Notes: generated by a model from the letters alone, not told the origin. Counted from the stretch's first letter, positions 34,133 through 43,231 are shown. The stretch: 46,203 nt of DNA from Dehalococcoidia bacterium (GCA_022824185.1 JAJEAU010000005.1:1-46203); one strand, 5' to 3'. Made by a program: numbers and translations.

Positions 34133-35776
34133 TCAGTGCCCCTGCGCGTCGTCGACTACCATTTCCAAGACTTCGTGAGAGGCGATTGAGCCAATGAATC
34201 GATTGGTTTCGGCGTCTAGGACGGGTAGGACGGTGATGGCATTTTCGGTCATCGCTTGGAGGGCGTCTTCGACGTAGTCCTCAGTGGTGGCTGTTGGCGT
34301 GTTGTGGCGCAGAGTCTGGTTCAGCATGGTGGTGTCCCATTCGTTGCGCGGGAGGTACCGGAGCATGCCGATGGAGACAATGCCTGCGAGATCGCCCCCG
34401 TCGACGACGACGTAGTCGTGCTGGTGCGGAAGCAGCCATTGGTCGGCGAAGGTCTTAACGTTCAGAGATTGGTCGGGATGTGCGCGATGGGTGTCGAGGA
34501 TGTCTTTGACCTTGATGTCGTCGAGGGCGAACCTGAGCATTGACGGCGGTAGACCGCGCCTGGGTGCGGACGACGGTGCGGAGGGTTTGATGCGCTTGAA
34601 CGCCGCGGAGATGCCTACGGGGGTGATGAGGATGTAAGCGAACATGACGAGAATGAGGAGAGAGAAGACGGACTCGTCGATAATGTGGCTTTGTAGCAGG
34701 AGGATCAGGAGGGCGATCTCGGCTACGCCTTTCGCCATCAACCCGGACGCGGTAACCAACGGGGCCTCGAGCCTGACTAGGAACGCACTGATCAGAGATG
34801 CGGCGAACTTGCCGAAAAATGGGATGATCGTCAGCACAACGATCGTCAGGATCGGTAGCTCGAGGAACGCGAAGCTGAGCTGTAGTCCGGCCGATGCGAA
34901 GAAGAGCGGAATGAAGAACCCTTCCGCGGCCCCTTTCAAGCCGGGCGTGATGTCGTGCCTGACCTGGTACGGCAGAGACGACAACGCGGCACCGAAGAGA
35001 AGCGCACCGATCGAGCCGTGTAGTCCAACCAGTTCCGCGCCGAAGACGACGAGGAATAGCCCCCCGAGGAGGACGCCGAATGAGAGTTGAGGCACCTGAA
35101 GGATACGGTGCAACGATGCGATTACTCGGGGCAACAACTTGGTGGAGACGAACCAGACAGCGACGGAGAATAGAACGATCTCGGCGATGACCAGACCGAT
35201 GTTAAGAAGGTCGTTGGTGTCCACGTGATCGTCGAGATGGAAACGTTCACTGATGGCAAATCCGAGCAGGAAGAGAGCGAGGAGTTCAGCGATGATGACA
35301 ACGGTAAAGATCTGAACGCCGACGGGTTCATTCAGCTTTCCCTCATCGATCAGAACGTTGGCGACGAGTCCGAGGCTGGAGAGCGAGAGCACAGCAGCCA
35401 AGCCCATCGCCTGCGCGAAGTTGAGGTTTAGTCCGAGATCGATGATGAAGTCTGTGGTCACTGCGAGCGAAATGACCATCGAGACCAGCACGGAAAGGGT
35501 CGCGGCCAAAAAAATCTTGCCACGGATGGCGGCGACGAAGCCTTTGATGTCGAGTTCGTCGAGTCCGATGAGGAAGAAGAACACGAATATGCCGAGTCCG
35601 AAGATTACTTCGGTTTCTTCGCTCGCCTCGACGATGCCGGTTATCGGCCCCAGGATGACACCTGCGATGGCGTAGGCAATGATCGAGTTTAGGCCGAATC
35701 GCCTGAAAACACCCTCGAAGAGTTTGGCTCCGATGATCAGGAGCCCGATGGCGAGCAGTGTCTCTTGGATGTGCAA
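34133..35776 (-). CDS. CPA2-family cation:proton antiporter with C-terminal CBS pair
   Basis: A 547-residue membrane protein of the KefB/KefC/NhaS-like CPA2 family, exchanging Na+ or K+ for H+. About 12 hydrophobic segments occupy residues 1-400; telling blocks are YAIAGVILGP, F-F-L-I-G-L-D-E-L-D in the ion path, LSLSSLGLVANVL, and GFFIPLFFASAGL. The soluble C-terminus (about 415-547) contains two CBS modules (VKDILDTHRAHPDQ; D-A-L-Q-A-M-T-E-N-A-I-T-V-L-P-V), likely a nucleotide sensor, in place of the usual TrkA-N domain. The TTG start at 35776 has weak support. The 215-bp upstream gap holds a 6-bp hairpin (AACCCG/CGGGTT) of unknown role. Confidence 0.88.
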   Translation of the reverse strand: MHIQETLLAIGLLIIGAKLFEGVFRRFGLNSIIAYAIAGVILGPITGIVEASEETEVIFGLGIFVFFFLIGLDELDIKGFVAAIRGKIFLAATLSVLVSMVISLAVTTDFIIDLGLNLNFAQAMGLAAVLSLSSLGLVANVLIDEGKLNEPVGVQIFTVVIIAELLALFLLGFAISERFHLDDHVDTNDLLNIGLVIAEIVLFSVAVWFVSTKLLPRVIASLHRILQVPQLSFGVLLGGLFLVVFGAELVGLHGSIGALLFGAALSSLPYQVRHDITPGLKGAAEGFFIPLFFASAGLQLSFAFLELPILTIVVLTIIPFFGKFAASLISAFLVRLEAPLVTASGLMAKGVAEIALLILLLQSHIIDESVFSLLILVMFAYILITPVGISAAFKRIKPSAPSSAPRRGLPPSMLRFALDDIKVKDILDTHRAHPDQSLNVKTFADQWLLPHQHDYVVVDGGDLAGIVSIGMLRYLPRNEWDTTMLNQTLRHNTPTATTEDYVEDALQAMTENAITVLPVLDAETNRFIGSIASHEVLEMVVDDAQGH

Positions 35777-35991
35777 CCAAACGCTCTTTGCTTAACCACG
35801 GGTAAGTCTTGAAGGAAATCGAAGGTTGCTTCTGGGAACGAGAGGATCGTTGCGATGTTTTTATTAAGTTGATTTTATGCGCGTTACAGTGTCGCGACAG
35901 GTGGGGAAACCCGTCGAAATCGGGTTATTGGGGTGACAGGGGATTTGCGCGTCGCGCGCTGTCCGTTCGCTGAAACGCCGCGATGGAAGCG

Positions 35992-36606
35992 TTATTCGCC
36001 TTCGCCGGTCGACTCGATGTGGCGGGAGGAGTAAGCGTCGGAGAAGACATCGCGGAGGTCGGTGCTCACCTTATCGAGCTTGGCGATCGCAGTCGCATGG
36101 ATGTTGCAAGAGGTGTCGGATATGCAGTCTTCAGCGAATTCGAGTTGGATGTTGTGGAGGGTTTCACATGCCGAGGCGATGCCTAGGGTGTATTTGCCCT
36201 CCGGGAATTGGGCGAGGTTTCCGTCGTGGCAAGGGCCGAGTTTGAATGAGGTGCGTCGCCATTCGGACTGGGTTTCGGCGTCCTTCATCAGTTGGATGTT
36301 GCGTTGTAAGAAGGGATAGACGTGGCTGGGTGTGGCGACCTCTAGGAACTGGACGAAGGGGTCTTGACGTATACGCACGATGTTCTCTTTGGCGCCGGAG
36401 TAGAAGCCGGGAGCGAATATTGCGCCGGGGATGGCCAGGATCACGAGGGCCATAACGAAAAAGGTAAGAAGCGAGGGGTTACGGATTTGGCGTCGTAGCT
36501 TGGCTAAAACAGAGTCGCCGTCGCCGTAGTCAATGGCTCCGATGCGGGTGAGTTTGCCGCGTCGGGATTCCGGGGTTTCGTAGTTGTTGTAGTCGCGGAT
36601 GTTCAC
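35992..36606 (-). CDS. Unrecognised single-pass membrane protein
   Basis: A product of about 204 residues with no family I recognise. A charged N-terminal segment of about 50 residues with many Arg/Asp (YETPESRRGKLTRIG) is followed by one hydrophobic helix (LTFFVMALVILAIPGAIFA), then a mostly soluble portion of about 130 residues with four cysteines (in PCHDG, SACETL, DCISDTSC), probably exported and possibly disulfide-bonded. The GTG at 36606 is preferred because a longer frame would overlap the enolase-family gene. It follows that gene on the same strand after about 70 bases. Confidence 0.55.
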   Translation of the reverse strand: MNIRDYNNYETPESRRGKLTRIGAIDYGDGDSVLAKLRRQIRNPSLLTFFVMALVILAIPGAIFAPGFYSGAKENIVRIRQDPFVQFLEVATPSHVYPFLQRNIQLMKDAETQSEWRRTSFKLGPCHDGNLAQFPEGKYTLGIASACETLHNIQLEFAEDCISDTSCNIHATAIAKLDKVSTDLRDVFSDAYSSRHIESTGEGE

Positions 36607-36674
36607 GGTAGTTACACGGGAAGCGAAGAAGTTGACGGCGCCGATGATCGGCGCGCAGGGGATCGGGTTTGATT

Positions 36675-37868
36675 CTACACCGTGGTTCGCGTTCGGCCTC
36701 GGTATTCCCAAGGTCGGATCCAGTCTGAGGGGATCTCCATCCCGAACCCAGGGGAGTCCGATGGGGTAACGAATCCGTCTTTAGCTGTGGCCATCCCGGG
36801 GATGCGATTCAGTTCTTCGAGGGGTATGCCAGGAGGCGATCCGGTCCAGTATTCGGCGATGGGCGATTCGGGGGCCGCCATCGCGACGTGTTGACCCCAC
36901 GGAGTGCCGGCACCACCGTGGGGGATGGTCTGTATGCCAGCGGTCTCGGCGATGGTGTAAATCTTCATCGTCTCGGTGACGCCGCCGCTCCACGAGATGT
37001 CAGGCTGGACGATGTCGATGGCGCGACGTTCGATCAGCTGCGCGAAGGCGTGTCGACCGCGGTGATCCTCGCCTGTCGCGAGAGGTATCCAAGTAATGGC
37101 GCGTTTTAACTCCGCATGTCCTTCGATGTCGTGAGGAGGGAGCGGTTCTTCGAGCCAACGGAGGTTGTATGGGCGGAGTCGCTCGGCGAGCCTAAGAGTG
37201 AATTCGACATTGAAGGACATAACCGGATTGATCATGAGTTCGGCGCGTTCGCCAACGAATTCGCGCGAGCTAGCGACGTGTTCTTCGATCAGATGGAGAC
37301 CCTCGTCGCCTTGAGAGTAGTGAGCGGGATTGGTGATTTTGAAACGTGTGAAGCCGAGTTCTTGAAACCAGTCGAGGTCGTCGCCAGTGGCGTATAGGGC
37401 TACCTTGTCGCGCACGGGTCCGCCGAGGAGTTCGTAGACTGGTCTGCCTAGAAGTTTGCCCTTGAGATCCCACAGTGCGATGTCGACTCCGGACAGTGCG
37501 GTGGAAACGATTCCGGCGAGCCCGTGTCGGTGCCCTGAGCGAATCACTAAGTCGTTCATTAGCTCGATGGCCATGCAGTTTTGACCCTCGACGACAGGCG
37601 CGATCACATGGTCGACGTACGACGCGACTGGTTGCCCGAAAGAGCAGCGCCCGAGACCGAAAGTGCCGTCTTCCGCGATGGCCTGGACCCAGACCTCTGG
37701 CAGGCCGCGAGCGCCGGGCATGTCCTGCGGGAAGCGGGAGTACTGAGGGTAGAAGTTAATGGGCATCGCGCGCGGCGATTTGGTGGGCCAGGGGGCGCGA
37801 CGTGCGGGTGTCTTGGGCTGTGGCGCGGGTAAATCGACGTGAACGGCTCGGAGGGTTTTTAGCTTCAA
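36675..37868 (-). CDS. Enolase-superfamily dehydratase (mandelate racemase/rhamnonate dehydratase-like)
   Basis: A 397-residue enolase-superfamily protein with an N-terminal capping domain (about 1-130) and a TIM barrel. Barrel landmarks are F-K-I-T after strand 2 (K177), metal-ligand strand residues at 214 (LMINPVM), E240/E241 (WLEEPLPP) and E267 (ATGEDHRG), and a His-Asp dyad formed by D290 (IVQPDISWSGG) and H317 (TIPHGGAGTPWGQH), as in L-rhamnonate and related sugar-acid dehydratases. The first metal-ligand position is Asn214, not the usual Asp. The start is TTG with AAGGA upstream. The substrate is unknown. Such genes are expanded in SAR202 genomes, which supports the host guess. Confidence 0.87.
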   Translation of the reverse strand: MKLKTLRAVHVDLPAPQPKTPARRAPWPTKSPRAMPINFYPQYSRFPQDMPGARGLPEVWVQAIAEDGTFGLGRCSFGQPVASYVDHVIAPVVEGQNCMAIELMNDLVIRSGHRHGLAGIVSTALSGVDIALWDLKGKLLGRPVYELLGGPVRDKVALYATGDDLDWFQELGFTRFKITNPAHYSQGDEGLHLIEEHVASSREFVGERAELMINPVMSFNVEFTLRLAERLRPYNLRWLEEPLPPHDIEGHAELKRAITWIPLATGEDHRGRHAFAQLIERRAIDIVQPDISWSGGVTETMKIYTIAETAGIQTIPHGGAGTPWGQHVAMAAPESPIAEYWTGSPPGIPLEELNRIPGMATAKDGFVTPSDSPGFGMEIPSDWIRPWEYRGRTRTTV

Positions 37869-37969
37869 GGTGGGGTCCTTTTTCGATGCAACGGGCGGAT
37901 CTTTGACTGTTTCTCGCTTGTCGAGTTAGTGACGAATCTCCGTTGTATTGGCTTTGGGAAACAGCTAAC

Positions 37970-38986
37970 TTAAACGAAAACACCCGCATTTCCGGTTGCC
38001 CAAGCCTTTATGAGGTGATGGGCGATAGCGATCGGGCCCGGCACACGGAGGTTGTCGTTTTTCTCGGCGAGCGCGAGGAGAACGTCTTCGCGGTCCCACC
38101 ACCGGACGTCGGTCATCTCGAAATCGTCTTTGTTGATGTCGGTGGTGAGGGCCTCGGAGTGGCTGCCGATCATCAGGGACGAGGGGAAGGGCCACGGTTG
38201 AGTCGAGTGGTATTGAACGCGTCCGACACGTATCCCAGCCTCTTCCCAAACTTCCCGCCGAACGGCCTCTTCCATCGATTCGCCGTGGTCCATGAACCCG
38301 GCGAGCGCAGAGTACATTTTCATCGCGGAGAGACGTCCTGCGGACTGTCCAAGGATGCATTGATCGCCGTGAGTGACGACGGTGATGATGACGGGATCGG
38401 TGCGGGGGAAATGCTGGGCGTTGCAGCCAACACACTCGCGCATCAGGCCGCCGCGACGCATCTCGGTTGGGTCGCCGCAACGAGCGCAAAACTTGTGCGT
38501 TGAGTGCCAACCGAGGTTGGCGCGGGCTTGGGATAGGATGCCGGTCTCCTCGCCAGAAATGAGCATCGCAGATTCACGAGCGTCGCAGATTTCGAGGCTC
38601 AGTTCGTCAAGGTCGGATTGAGGGAGTTGGTCGGAACCATTGCGTGCATTACCTTCGAGGCTCCAGGTGATAAGGGGGTCGCCGTCGGGGGTCACGCCTA
38701 GGAATGCTGAAAGATCGGGTTCGGCATCGATGAATTGTCTCGCTTCCGCGTATGGGAGCCATCCCAGGGCCGTCGATGGGTTGCGGGATGTTGTGATGAG
38801 TGGATCGAGGCCCGCGAGTATCAGCACCTTGGCATTCGGGGAGTGCATGAGGTCGTGGATTTCAGATTCGTCGCGCCGAAGTTGGTCGGCGCGATCGATG
38901 GGGTTCCCTGCGAAGGTGTGAGGGGTTTCTTGTTGGCTCAAGTTGTGGGTGCCGTTCGAGATTTTCGGGTGATAGCCAAACATCAC
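37970..38986 (-). CDS. nudC: NAD+ diphosphatase / NADH pyrophosphatase (Nudix)
   Basis: NudC hydrolyses NADH/NAD+ to NMN(H) and AMP and can de-cap NAD-capped RNA. The 338-residue protein has an N-terminal domain, a zinc ribbon (FCARCGD and ECVGC), the Nudix box (GFMDHGESMEEAVRREVWEEAG pattern, residues G-x5-E-x7-REVxEExG), and downstream the diagnostic S-T-Q-P-W-P-F-P-S-S-L-M block. The zinc ribbon and this block separate NudC from other Nudix enzymes. The start is GTG at 38986 or the following ATG at 38983; no Shine-Dalgarno. It is divergent from the M28 peptidase gene. Confidence 0.93.
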   Translation of the reverse strand: MMFGYHPKISNGTHNLSQQETPHTFAGNPIDRADQLRRDESEIHDLMHSPNAKVLILAGLDPLITTSRNPSTALGWLPYAEARQFIDAEPDLSAFLGVTPDGDPLITWSLEGNARNGSDQLPQSDLDELSLEICDARESAMLISGEETGILSQARANLGWHSTHKFCARCGDPTEMRRGGLMRECVGCNAQHFPRTDPVIITVVTHGDQCILGQSAGRLSAMKMYSALAGFMDHGESMEEAVRREVWEEAGIRVGRVQYHSTQPWPFPSSLMIGSHSEALTTDINKDDFEMTDVRWWDREDVLLALAEKNDNLRVPGPIAIAHHLIKAWATGNAGVFV

Positions 38987-39038
38987 TTTATCCGCGTTCG
39001 TATGTTGATACAGCGGCTTGATAATTGAAAGTGGTCAG

Positions 39039-40589
39039 ATGAAGGAGTTTGTTAGAGATTGGCGATCGGTTGTCGCGTCTGTTGCGGGCGCGGCGTTTGT
39101 GTGGGTTGGGGTTGTTGGTTGTGCTTCGAGTGAAGAGGTTGTTGATTCCACTCCTCGAGCAACAGCGACCGCGACTGTGAGACCGGCTGCGACCAAGGCG
39201 GTTGTCGTTGGACCGACGGCAACGATAGTTCCGGCCACACCTACTGCGATTATTGAGTCCACAGCGATCGCGGTTGTTGTCCAACCGACGGTGACGATGG
39301 TTCCGGCAACGCCGACGGTAAACGTGGTAGAGCCGACTACAACGGTTGAGGTGGAAGCAGACGCCTATGCCGATTCGGAGTTGGCGTCGCTGACAGATCG
39401 GGCTTACGAGCTAACGATCATGTTGGCCGAGGAGTTGAGTCCGCGACAGAGCGCGACTGAGGAGGAACTTGCAGCGGCAATGTATCTGTTGCGTGAGATG
39501 GTGAAGTTGGGGTATGAGGTGGAGATCCAGGATTTTGCGGTGACGGAAGCGGGTCCTTCAGGGTCGATCGAAGTGATGGCGAGCGCCGATGGTGGTGAGC
39601 CGGAGGTACTGTTTTCTCGGCGGAGTGGTAATACGTCTCGCATATTTTTCTTGCCGTTTGAGCCTGCGAAGACAGGCGAGGTGGCAGGGGAGTTGGTTTA
39701 TGTCGGACTCGGTAGCGACGAGGACTTCGAGGGTGTTGATGTCGAAGGGAAGATTGCGTTAATCGCTCGCGGTAATCTGACGTTTGAGGAGAAGGAGACC
39801 AACGCGGCTGAACGCGGCGCGCTAGGAGCGGTGGTATTCAACAATCAGCCGCGCTATTACTTCGGTGGCAGGTTGGAGGGGGATCCGGATGTGTTGGTTG
39901 GCGGGATTCCGCGTGAGGACGGCGTGATGTTACGAGATGCGTTGGATGATGGCGAAGACGTGGTTGTCGAGTTGCTTGTTTACCCGGATGGAGATGGGCC
40001 GTCTCGGAATGTGATTGCGGAGTTGAACAACGACATTGTGGGTGATCAGGTTTTGGTGATCGGGGCGCATTACGATACGACGCCTTGGTCGCCGGGTGCC
40101 AACGACAACGGGAGCGGTGTTGCGTCAGTGTTGGTCGTGGCCGAGGAGCTTGCGGATGATGATCTGCCCTTCGATGTGCGGTTCATATTCTTCGGGTCGG
40201 AAGAGACGGGACTGCATGGGAGCAACCATTACGCAGGAAGTCTTTCGCAGGCGGAGGTTGACCGGATCGTCGGGATGATCAATTTGGACGTCGTGGCTAC
40301 GGGGGATCTGGAGGTGTTCGGGGATGAGATGTTGACCGAGTATGCCTCGGATGCGGCCGAGGCGACAGGTGTCGATTTGGAAGTCGCAGGGCCGCTAGAG
40401 GGAGCTGCGTCTGACCATGTCGGTTTCGATGAGCGTGGGGTGCCGTTCATCATGTTTTACGCGGATGAATTGGATTACATCAACCACCCTTCCGACACCG
40501 TGGAGCACGTAGAGGCGGAGCCACTGGGAGGGACGGTTGTGACGGTGTTAGGGCTCGTCGAGCGGTTGGCGGATAGTATCGAAGAATGA
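39039..40589 (+). CDS. Lipoprotein M28-family aminopeptidase with PA domain
   Basis: A secreted zinc aminopeptidase of about 516 residues. From the ATG at 39039 it has a lipoprotein signal (basic start, hydrophobic core, lipobox VVGC), then a Thr/Pro/Ala-rich tether of about 70 residues with repeated P-T-A-T and A-T-P-T units, a helical region, a PA (protease-associated) domain with VGLGSDEDFEGVDVEGKIALI, and the M28 catalytic core: GAHYDTTPWSPGANDNGSG (first metal His and bridging Asp), FFGSEETGLHGS (catalytic Glu pair), and INLDVVATGD. It is probably anchored outside the membrane for peptide scavenging. The stop overlaps the folB start as ATGA. Confidence 0.9.
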   Translation: MKEFVRDWRSVVASVAGAAFVWVGVVGCASSEEVVDSTPRATATATVRPAATKAVVVGPTATIVPATPTAIIESTAIAVVVQPTVTMVPATPTVNVVEPTTTVEVEADAYADSELASLTDRAYELTIMLAEELSPRQSATEEELAAAMYLLREMVKLGYEVEIQDFAVTEAGPSGSIEVMASADGGEPEVLFSRRSGNTSRIFFLPFEPAKTGEVAGELVYVGLGSDEDFEGVDVEGKIALIARGNLTFEEKETNAAERGALGAVVFNNQPRYYFGGRLEGDPDVLVGGIPREDGVMLRDALDDGEDVVVELLVYPDGDGPSRNVIAELNNDIVGDQVLVIGAHYDTTPWSPGANDNGSGVASVLVVAEELADDDLPFDVRFIFFGSEETGLHGSNHYAGSLSQAEVDRIVGMINLDVVATGDLEVFGDEMLTEYASDAAEATGVDLEVAGPLEGAASDHVGFDERGVPFIMFYADELDYINHPSDTVEHVEAEPLGGTVVTVLGLVERLADSIEE

Positions 40590-41011
40590 TTAATGAGAGT
40601 TCACGAGAAGCGTCGGACCGCTTGGTAGTCCGAGGCTTGGAGCTGCGGTGCGTGATTGGGGTCGAGGATTGGGAGCGGTCGATGCCGCAACGGGTATTGG
40701 CGGACATCGAGTTGACCGGTGATTTTTCGGTTGCTGCTGAGTCGGATGTTTTGGAGGATGCGGTCGATTATCGAGAGGTTTGTGCGTTGGCAACGGAGGT
40801 TGCGGGGGATGGCGAGTATCGGTTGCTGGAAACGCTGGCGGATCGGGTTGCTAGGGAGGTATTGGGGATGAATGGGTGCGTTGTTGAGGTCACAGTTTCT
40901 GTGTTTAAACCGCTGGCGTCGGCGGTGATAGGGGGAGCGGAGGCGCGGGTGGCGGTTAGGAGGCTAGCGAGAACGTCAGGACTTACCACGCGTCGAAAAG
41001 ATCGCCCATGA
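40586..41011 (+). CDS. folB: Dihydroneopterin aldolase
   Basis: FolB converts dihydroneopterin to 6-hydroxymethyl-dihydropterin plus glycolaldehyde in folate synthesis. The 141-residue product shows the T-fold pattern: LVVRGLELRCVIGVEDWER (with the conserved G-V-x-x-x-E-R), D-A-V-D-Y-R-E-V, the L-L-E-T-L-A-D-R-V substrate helix, and VTVSVFKPLA with the catalytic lysine. The ATG overlaps the upstream peptidase stop as ATGA, implying coupling. The other fol genes are not in the window, and the C-terminal 15 residues are a basic extension. Confidence 0.93.
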   Translation: MINESSREASDRLVVRGLELRCVIGVEDWERSMPQRVLADIELTGDFSVAAESDVLEDAVDYREVCALATEVAGDGEYRLLETLADRVAREVLGMNGCVVEVTVSVFKPLASAVIGGAEARVAVRRLARTSGLTTRRKDRP

Positions 41012-41141
41012 ATGCTCACATACAACTCGATCACGCCTTCGCATCGAAGGGATTCGACAAAGGCATCGAGACTCGGGCTCTGAACTGCGTTTGCCAGTGG
41101 GGATCGAGCGATCATTGCCGGATCGTGATGTCGGTGAGTGA

Positions 41142-41169
41142 TTGACGCCGATCCTATTCGCCGTATAAT
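41142..41169 (+). promoter_or_regulatory. Strong sigma-70-type promoter before the epimerase gene
   Basis: TTGACG (41142-41147), a 16-bp spacer and TATAAT (41164-41169). Transcription should begin near 41176, leaving a leader of about 47 nt with GAGGAA (41209-41214) 8 bases before the ATG. This is the best promoter match in the window. Confidence 0.7.
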
Positions 41170-41222
41170 CCACCGCAACGCGTCACACAGCGCGACACAT
41201 TTAAACGCGAGGAAATCGGGCA

Positions 41223-42005
41223 ATGAAAATTCTCCTAGTCGGCGGTTCCGGGCATGTCGGGTCGTTTATCACTCCGTATCTGCAAGAAATCCACGATCTG
41301 CGGGTTTTGGATCTTTCGGAACCGCGGCATGATGAAGTTGAGTTTGTCAGAGGATCGGTGACGGATACCGGGGCGATCAAGGAGGCTGTGAGTGGCGTGG
41401 ATACGTTTATTTGGTTGGTGATGCAGAGTCCGCAGGGCGGTTCGGTGACTGACCAAAACGAGAAAGTTATCCGTGAGAACTACACGGTCAACAATTTGGG
41501 TTTGCATCTGTTTCTGTGGACGGGGTGGAATGAAGGGTTGCGGAACGGGGTGTACACGAGCACGATGAGTGTTCATTTCAGGTATCGCGACTGGTACCAG
41601 TCGGAGGAGGAGGTGCCCCTCGATACTCCAAGCGCGTACGGGTTGTCGAAAGGTTTCGGAGAGTTGATTTGCCGATACTTCGCGAGGCATTTCGACATGA
41701 ACCTCGCCGCGTTGCGCATCACCGGCCCCCGGACTCGCGAGCAGTGGATCGAGTACCGAAGCGCGCAGCACCAAGTCGATCCGAGCGGCGCACGCCCCCT
41801 GCTTGTAACCGACGAACAAGACTTGGCCAACGCTTACATGGCGGCTGCCGAGTTCGTGCAGATCGGGCATGGGTCGTTCGAGCCGTTCTTTATCGCGGGC
41901 GACGAAGATCAGGTCGAACACAATCTCACCAAGGCCGAGCGTGTTTTGGGATGGAAACCTCGAACGCATCTGGAGGTCGAGGTGCCCAAAGTCCACGGCG
42001 CGTGA
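41223..42005 (+). CDS. NAD-dependent epimerase/dehydratase family protein
   Basis: A 260-residue extended-SDR protein. The Rossmann motif is GGSGHVGSF at residues 7-15; the acidic D-L-S at the end of strand 2 favours NAD. The catalytic set appears as T-S-T-M-S-V-H near residue 113-119 and Y-G-L-S-K near 139-143 (Y-x-x-x-K intact). The C-terminus is short, with VLGWKPRTHLE as in sugar-nucleotide epimerase-like proteins. The substrate is unknown. It has its own strong promoter and a Shine-Dalgarno, and is followed 25 bases later by the hydrolase gene. Confidence 0.87.
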   Translation: MKILLVGGSGHVGSFITPYLQEIHDLRVLDLSEPRHDEVEFVRGSVTDTGAIKEAVSGVDTFIWLVMQSPQGGSVTDQNEKVIRENYTVNNLGLHLFLWTGWNEGLRNGVYTSTMSVHFRYRDWYQSEEEVPLDTPSAYGLSKGFGELICRYFARHFDMNLAALRITGPRTREQWIEYRSAQHQVDPSGARPLLVTDEQDLANAYMAAAEFVQIGHGSFEPFFIAGDEDQVEHNLTKAERVLGWKPRTHLEVEVPKVHGA

Positions 42006-42030
42006 CTCGCCTGCGTTGGCGGAGATAGGT

Positions 42031-42846
42031 ATGCACACGCCTGACGCACTCGAAGCATCGTTCATCTTTTTTCCTCAACCGCAACTCAGGGGTGACCCTT
42101 CGCATGTGGGGCTGCAATTCGAGGATGTCTGGTTGACGGCGGATGATGGTGTGCGGGTTCACTCTTGGTTCATCAAGGGCGAGGAGAGTGAGGATCCGGA
42201 GACGAAGCGCGTCTTGATGTTGATAGCGCATGGGAACGGAGGGAATATCAGCGTTCGGTTGGATCAGTATCGGGAGTTTGTGGATCGGTTTCGGTTCATC
42301 GATGTGTTGGCGCTGGAGTATCGGGGGTACGGGATGAGCGAAGGTAGTCCGAGTGAGGAGGGTCTTGCGATGGATGCGATCGCGGCGAGGCGTTGGGTCG
42401 ATGAATATGTTGCCGGGCTGCCTGAGGATCGGCGGCCTGCGATTGTCTACTTTGGAAGGAGTTTGGGAGGGGCTGTGGCGACGCGGTTGGCTTCGGAGGT
42501 GGCGCCGGATGCGCTGATATTGGAGTGTCCGATCTTGTCGATACCGTTCATGGCGAAATCGATTGTTCCGTGGAAGTATCTGCCAGTTGAAAAGTTCATC
42601 CATAATCGGTTTGATACCGAGTTGCACATGCGGGAAGTCGGGTGCCCGGTTTTGGTGATGCACTCGGAGTTTGACGAGATCGTGCCGATCGAATGCGGCC
42701 GGACAGTTTTCGATGCGGCGGCTGGTCCGAAGTCGTTTTATGTGATCAAAGGTGCTCCGCATAATGGGGCTGACTACTACGATCCTGAGGGGTATTATTC
42801 GGCGATGGGGGAGTTTTTGGGTGAGTTGACGGGAGAAAAGCGCTAG
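42031..42846 (+). CDS. Alpha/beta hydrolase (BEM46/DUF-type serine hydrolase)
   Basis: A 271-residue alpha/beta hydrolase. The oxyanion region is LIAHGNGGNIS, the nucleophile elbow YFGRSLGGAVA (Ser), the acid HSEFDEIVP (Asp), and the base GAPHNGADYY (His). The early E-Y-R-G-Y-G-M-S-E-G-S-P segment is typical of the BEM46/YfhR branch. There is no signal peptide. The ATG at 42031 has GGAGATAGGT just before it; longer frames upstream overlap the epimerase gene and lack support. The physiological ester or amide is unknown. Confidence 0.87.
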   Translation: MHTPDALEASFIFFPQPQLRGDPSHVGLQFEDVWLTADDGVRVHSWFIKGEESEDPETKRVLMLIAHGNGGNISVRLDQYREFVDRFRFIDVLALEYRGYGMSEGSPSEEGLAMDAIAARRWVDEYVAGLPEDRRPAIVYFGRSLGGAVATRLASEVAPDALILECPILSIPFMAKSIVPWKYLPVEKFIHNRFDTELHMREVGCPVLVMHSEFDEIVPIECGRTVFDAAAGPKSFYVIKGAPHNGADYYDPEGYYSAMGEFLGELTGEKR

Positions 42847-42990
42847 AGATCGGTTTTCTCTGAGAATGGGTTGGGGCGATCGGTTCTCCGTCGGGCTGGG
42901 GTTTTTGGGTTTGTATGTCTGCGTGGGCACACTTTTCAACTCAGATTAAAGGGCTGGGTGACTAGGGGCGATTGGTATGATTTGAGTATC

Positions 42991-43000
42991 CGTTGCAACG
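42991..43000. promoter_or_regulatory. Palindrome upstream of the toxin-antitoxin pair
   Basis: CGTTGCAACG is a perfect 10-bp palindrome 12 bases before the antitoxin ATG. It lies about 10 bases after a TATGAT (42976-42981) that could be the -10. This is the expected place for an AbrB-type antitoxin operator. Confidence 0.4.
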
Positions 43001-43012
43001 TGCGAGAAAGAC

Positions 43013-43231
43013 ATGCGAATATCTGAACGAGGACAGGTAACCATCCCGAAGCATCTGCGCGAACGCTTTGGGATGCACCACAACGTTGAGGTCGAGGTAA
43101 CGCCGACCGAGACGGGGGTGTTGATCGAAACGCGGGTCGATGGTGAGCACCCTGTTGATCGGGTCGCTGGGCTTCTGGACGGCGTTGATTTCGATGTGGA
43201 CGAGTACATTGAGGAAGTTAGGGGGCGATGA
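43013..43231 (+). CDS. vapB: AbrB/MazE-fold (VapB-type) antitoxin
   Basis: A 72-residue antitoxin with the SpoVT/AbrB swapped-hairpin DNA-binding domain: R-I-S-E-R-G-Q-V-T-I-P-K-H-L-R-E-R-F-G opens the protein and is the hallmark of the fold, followed by the V-E-V-E-V strand. The C-terminal portion (about 45-72; acidic, DRVAGLLDGVDFDVDEYIEE) is the expected toxin-binding tail. GAGAAAG precedes the ATG. The stop overlaps the toxin start as ATGA. It should repress its own promoter and neutralise the downstream PIN toxin. Confidence 0.9.
   Translation: MRISERGQVTIPKHLRERFGMHHNVEVEVTPTETGVLIETRVDGEHPVDRVAGLLDGVDFDVDEYIEEVRGR

Noticed and set aside
41235..42065. 276-residue minus-strand frame over the epimerase gene, and another of 337 residues at 41926-42939
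   Set aside because: Both are shadows of the epimerase and alpha/beta hydrolase genes, which have motifs, a promoter and ribosome-binding sites.
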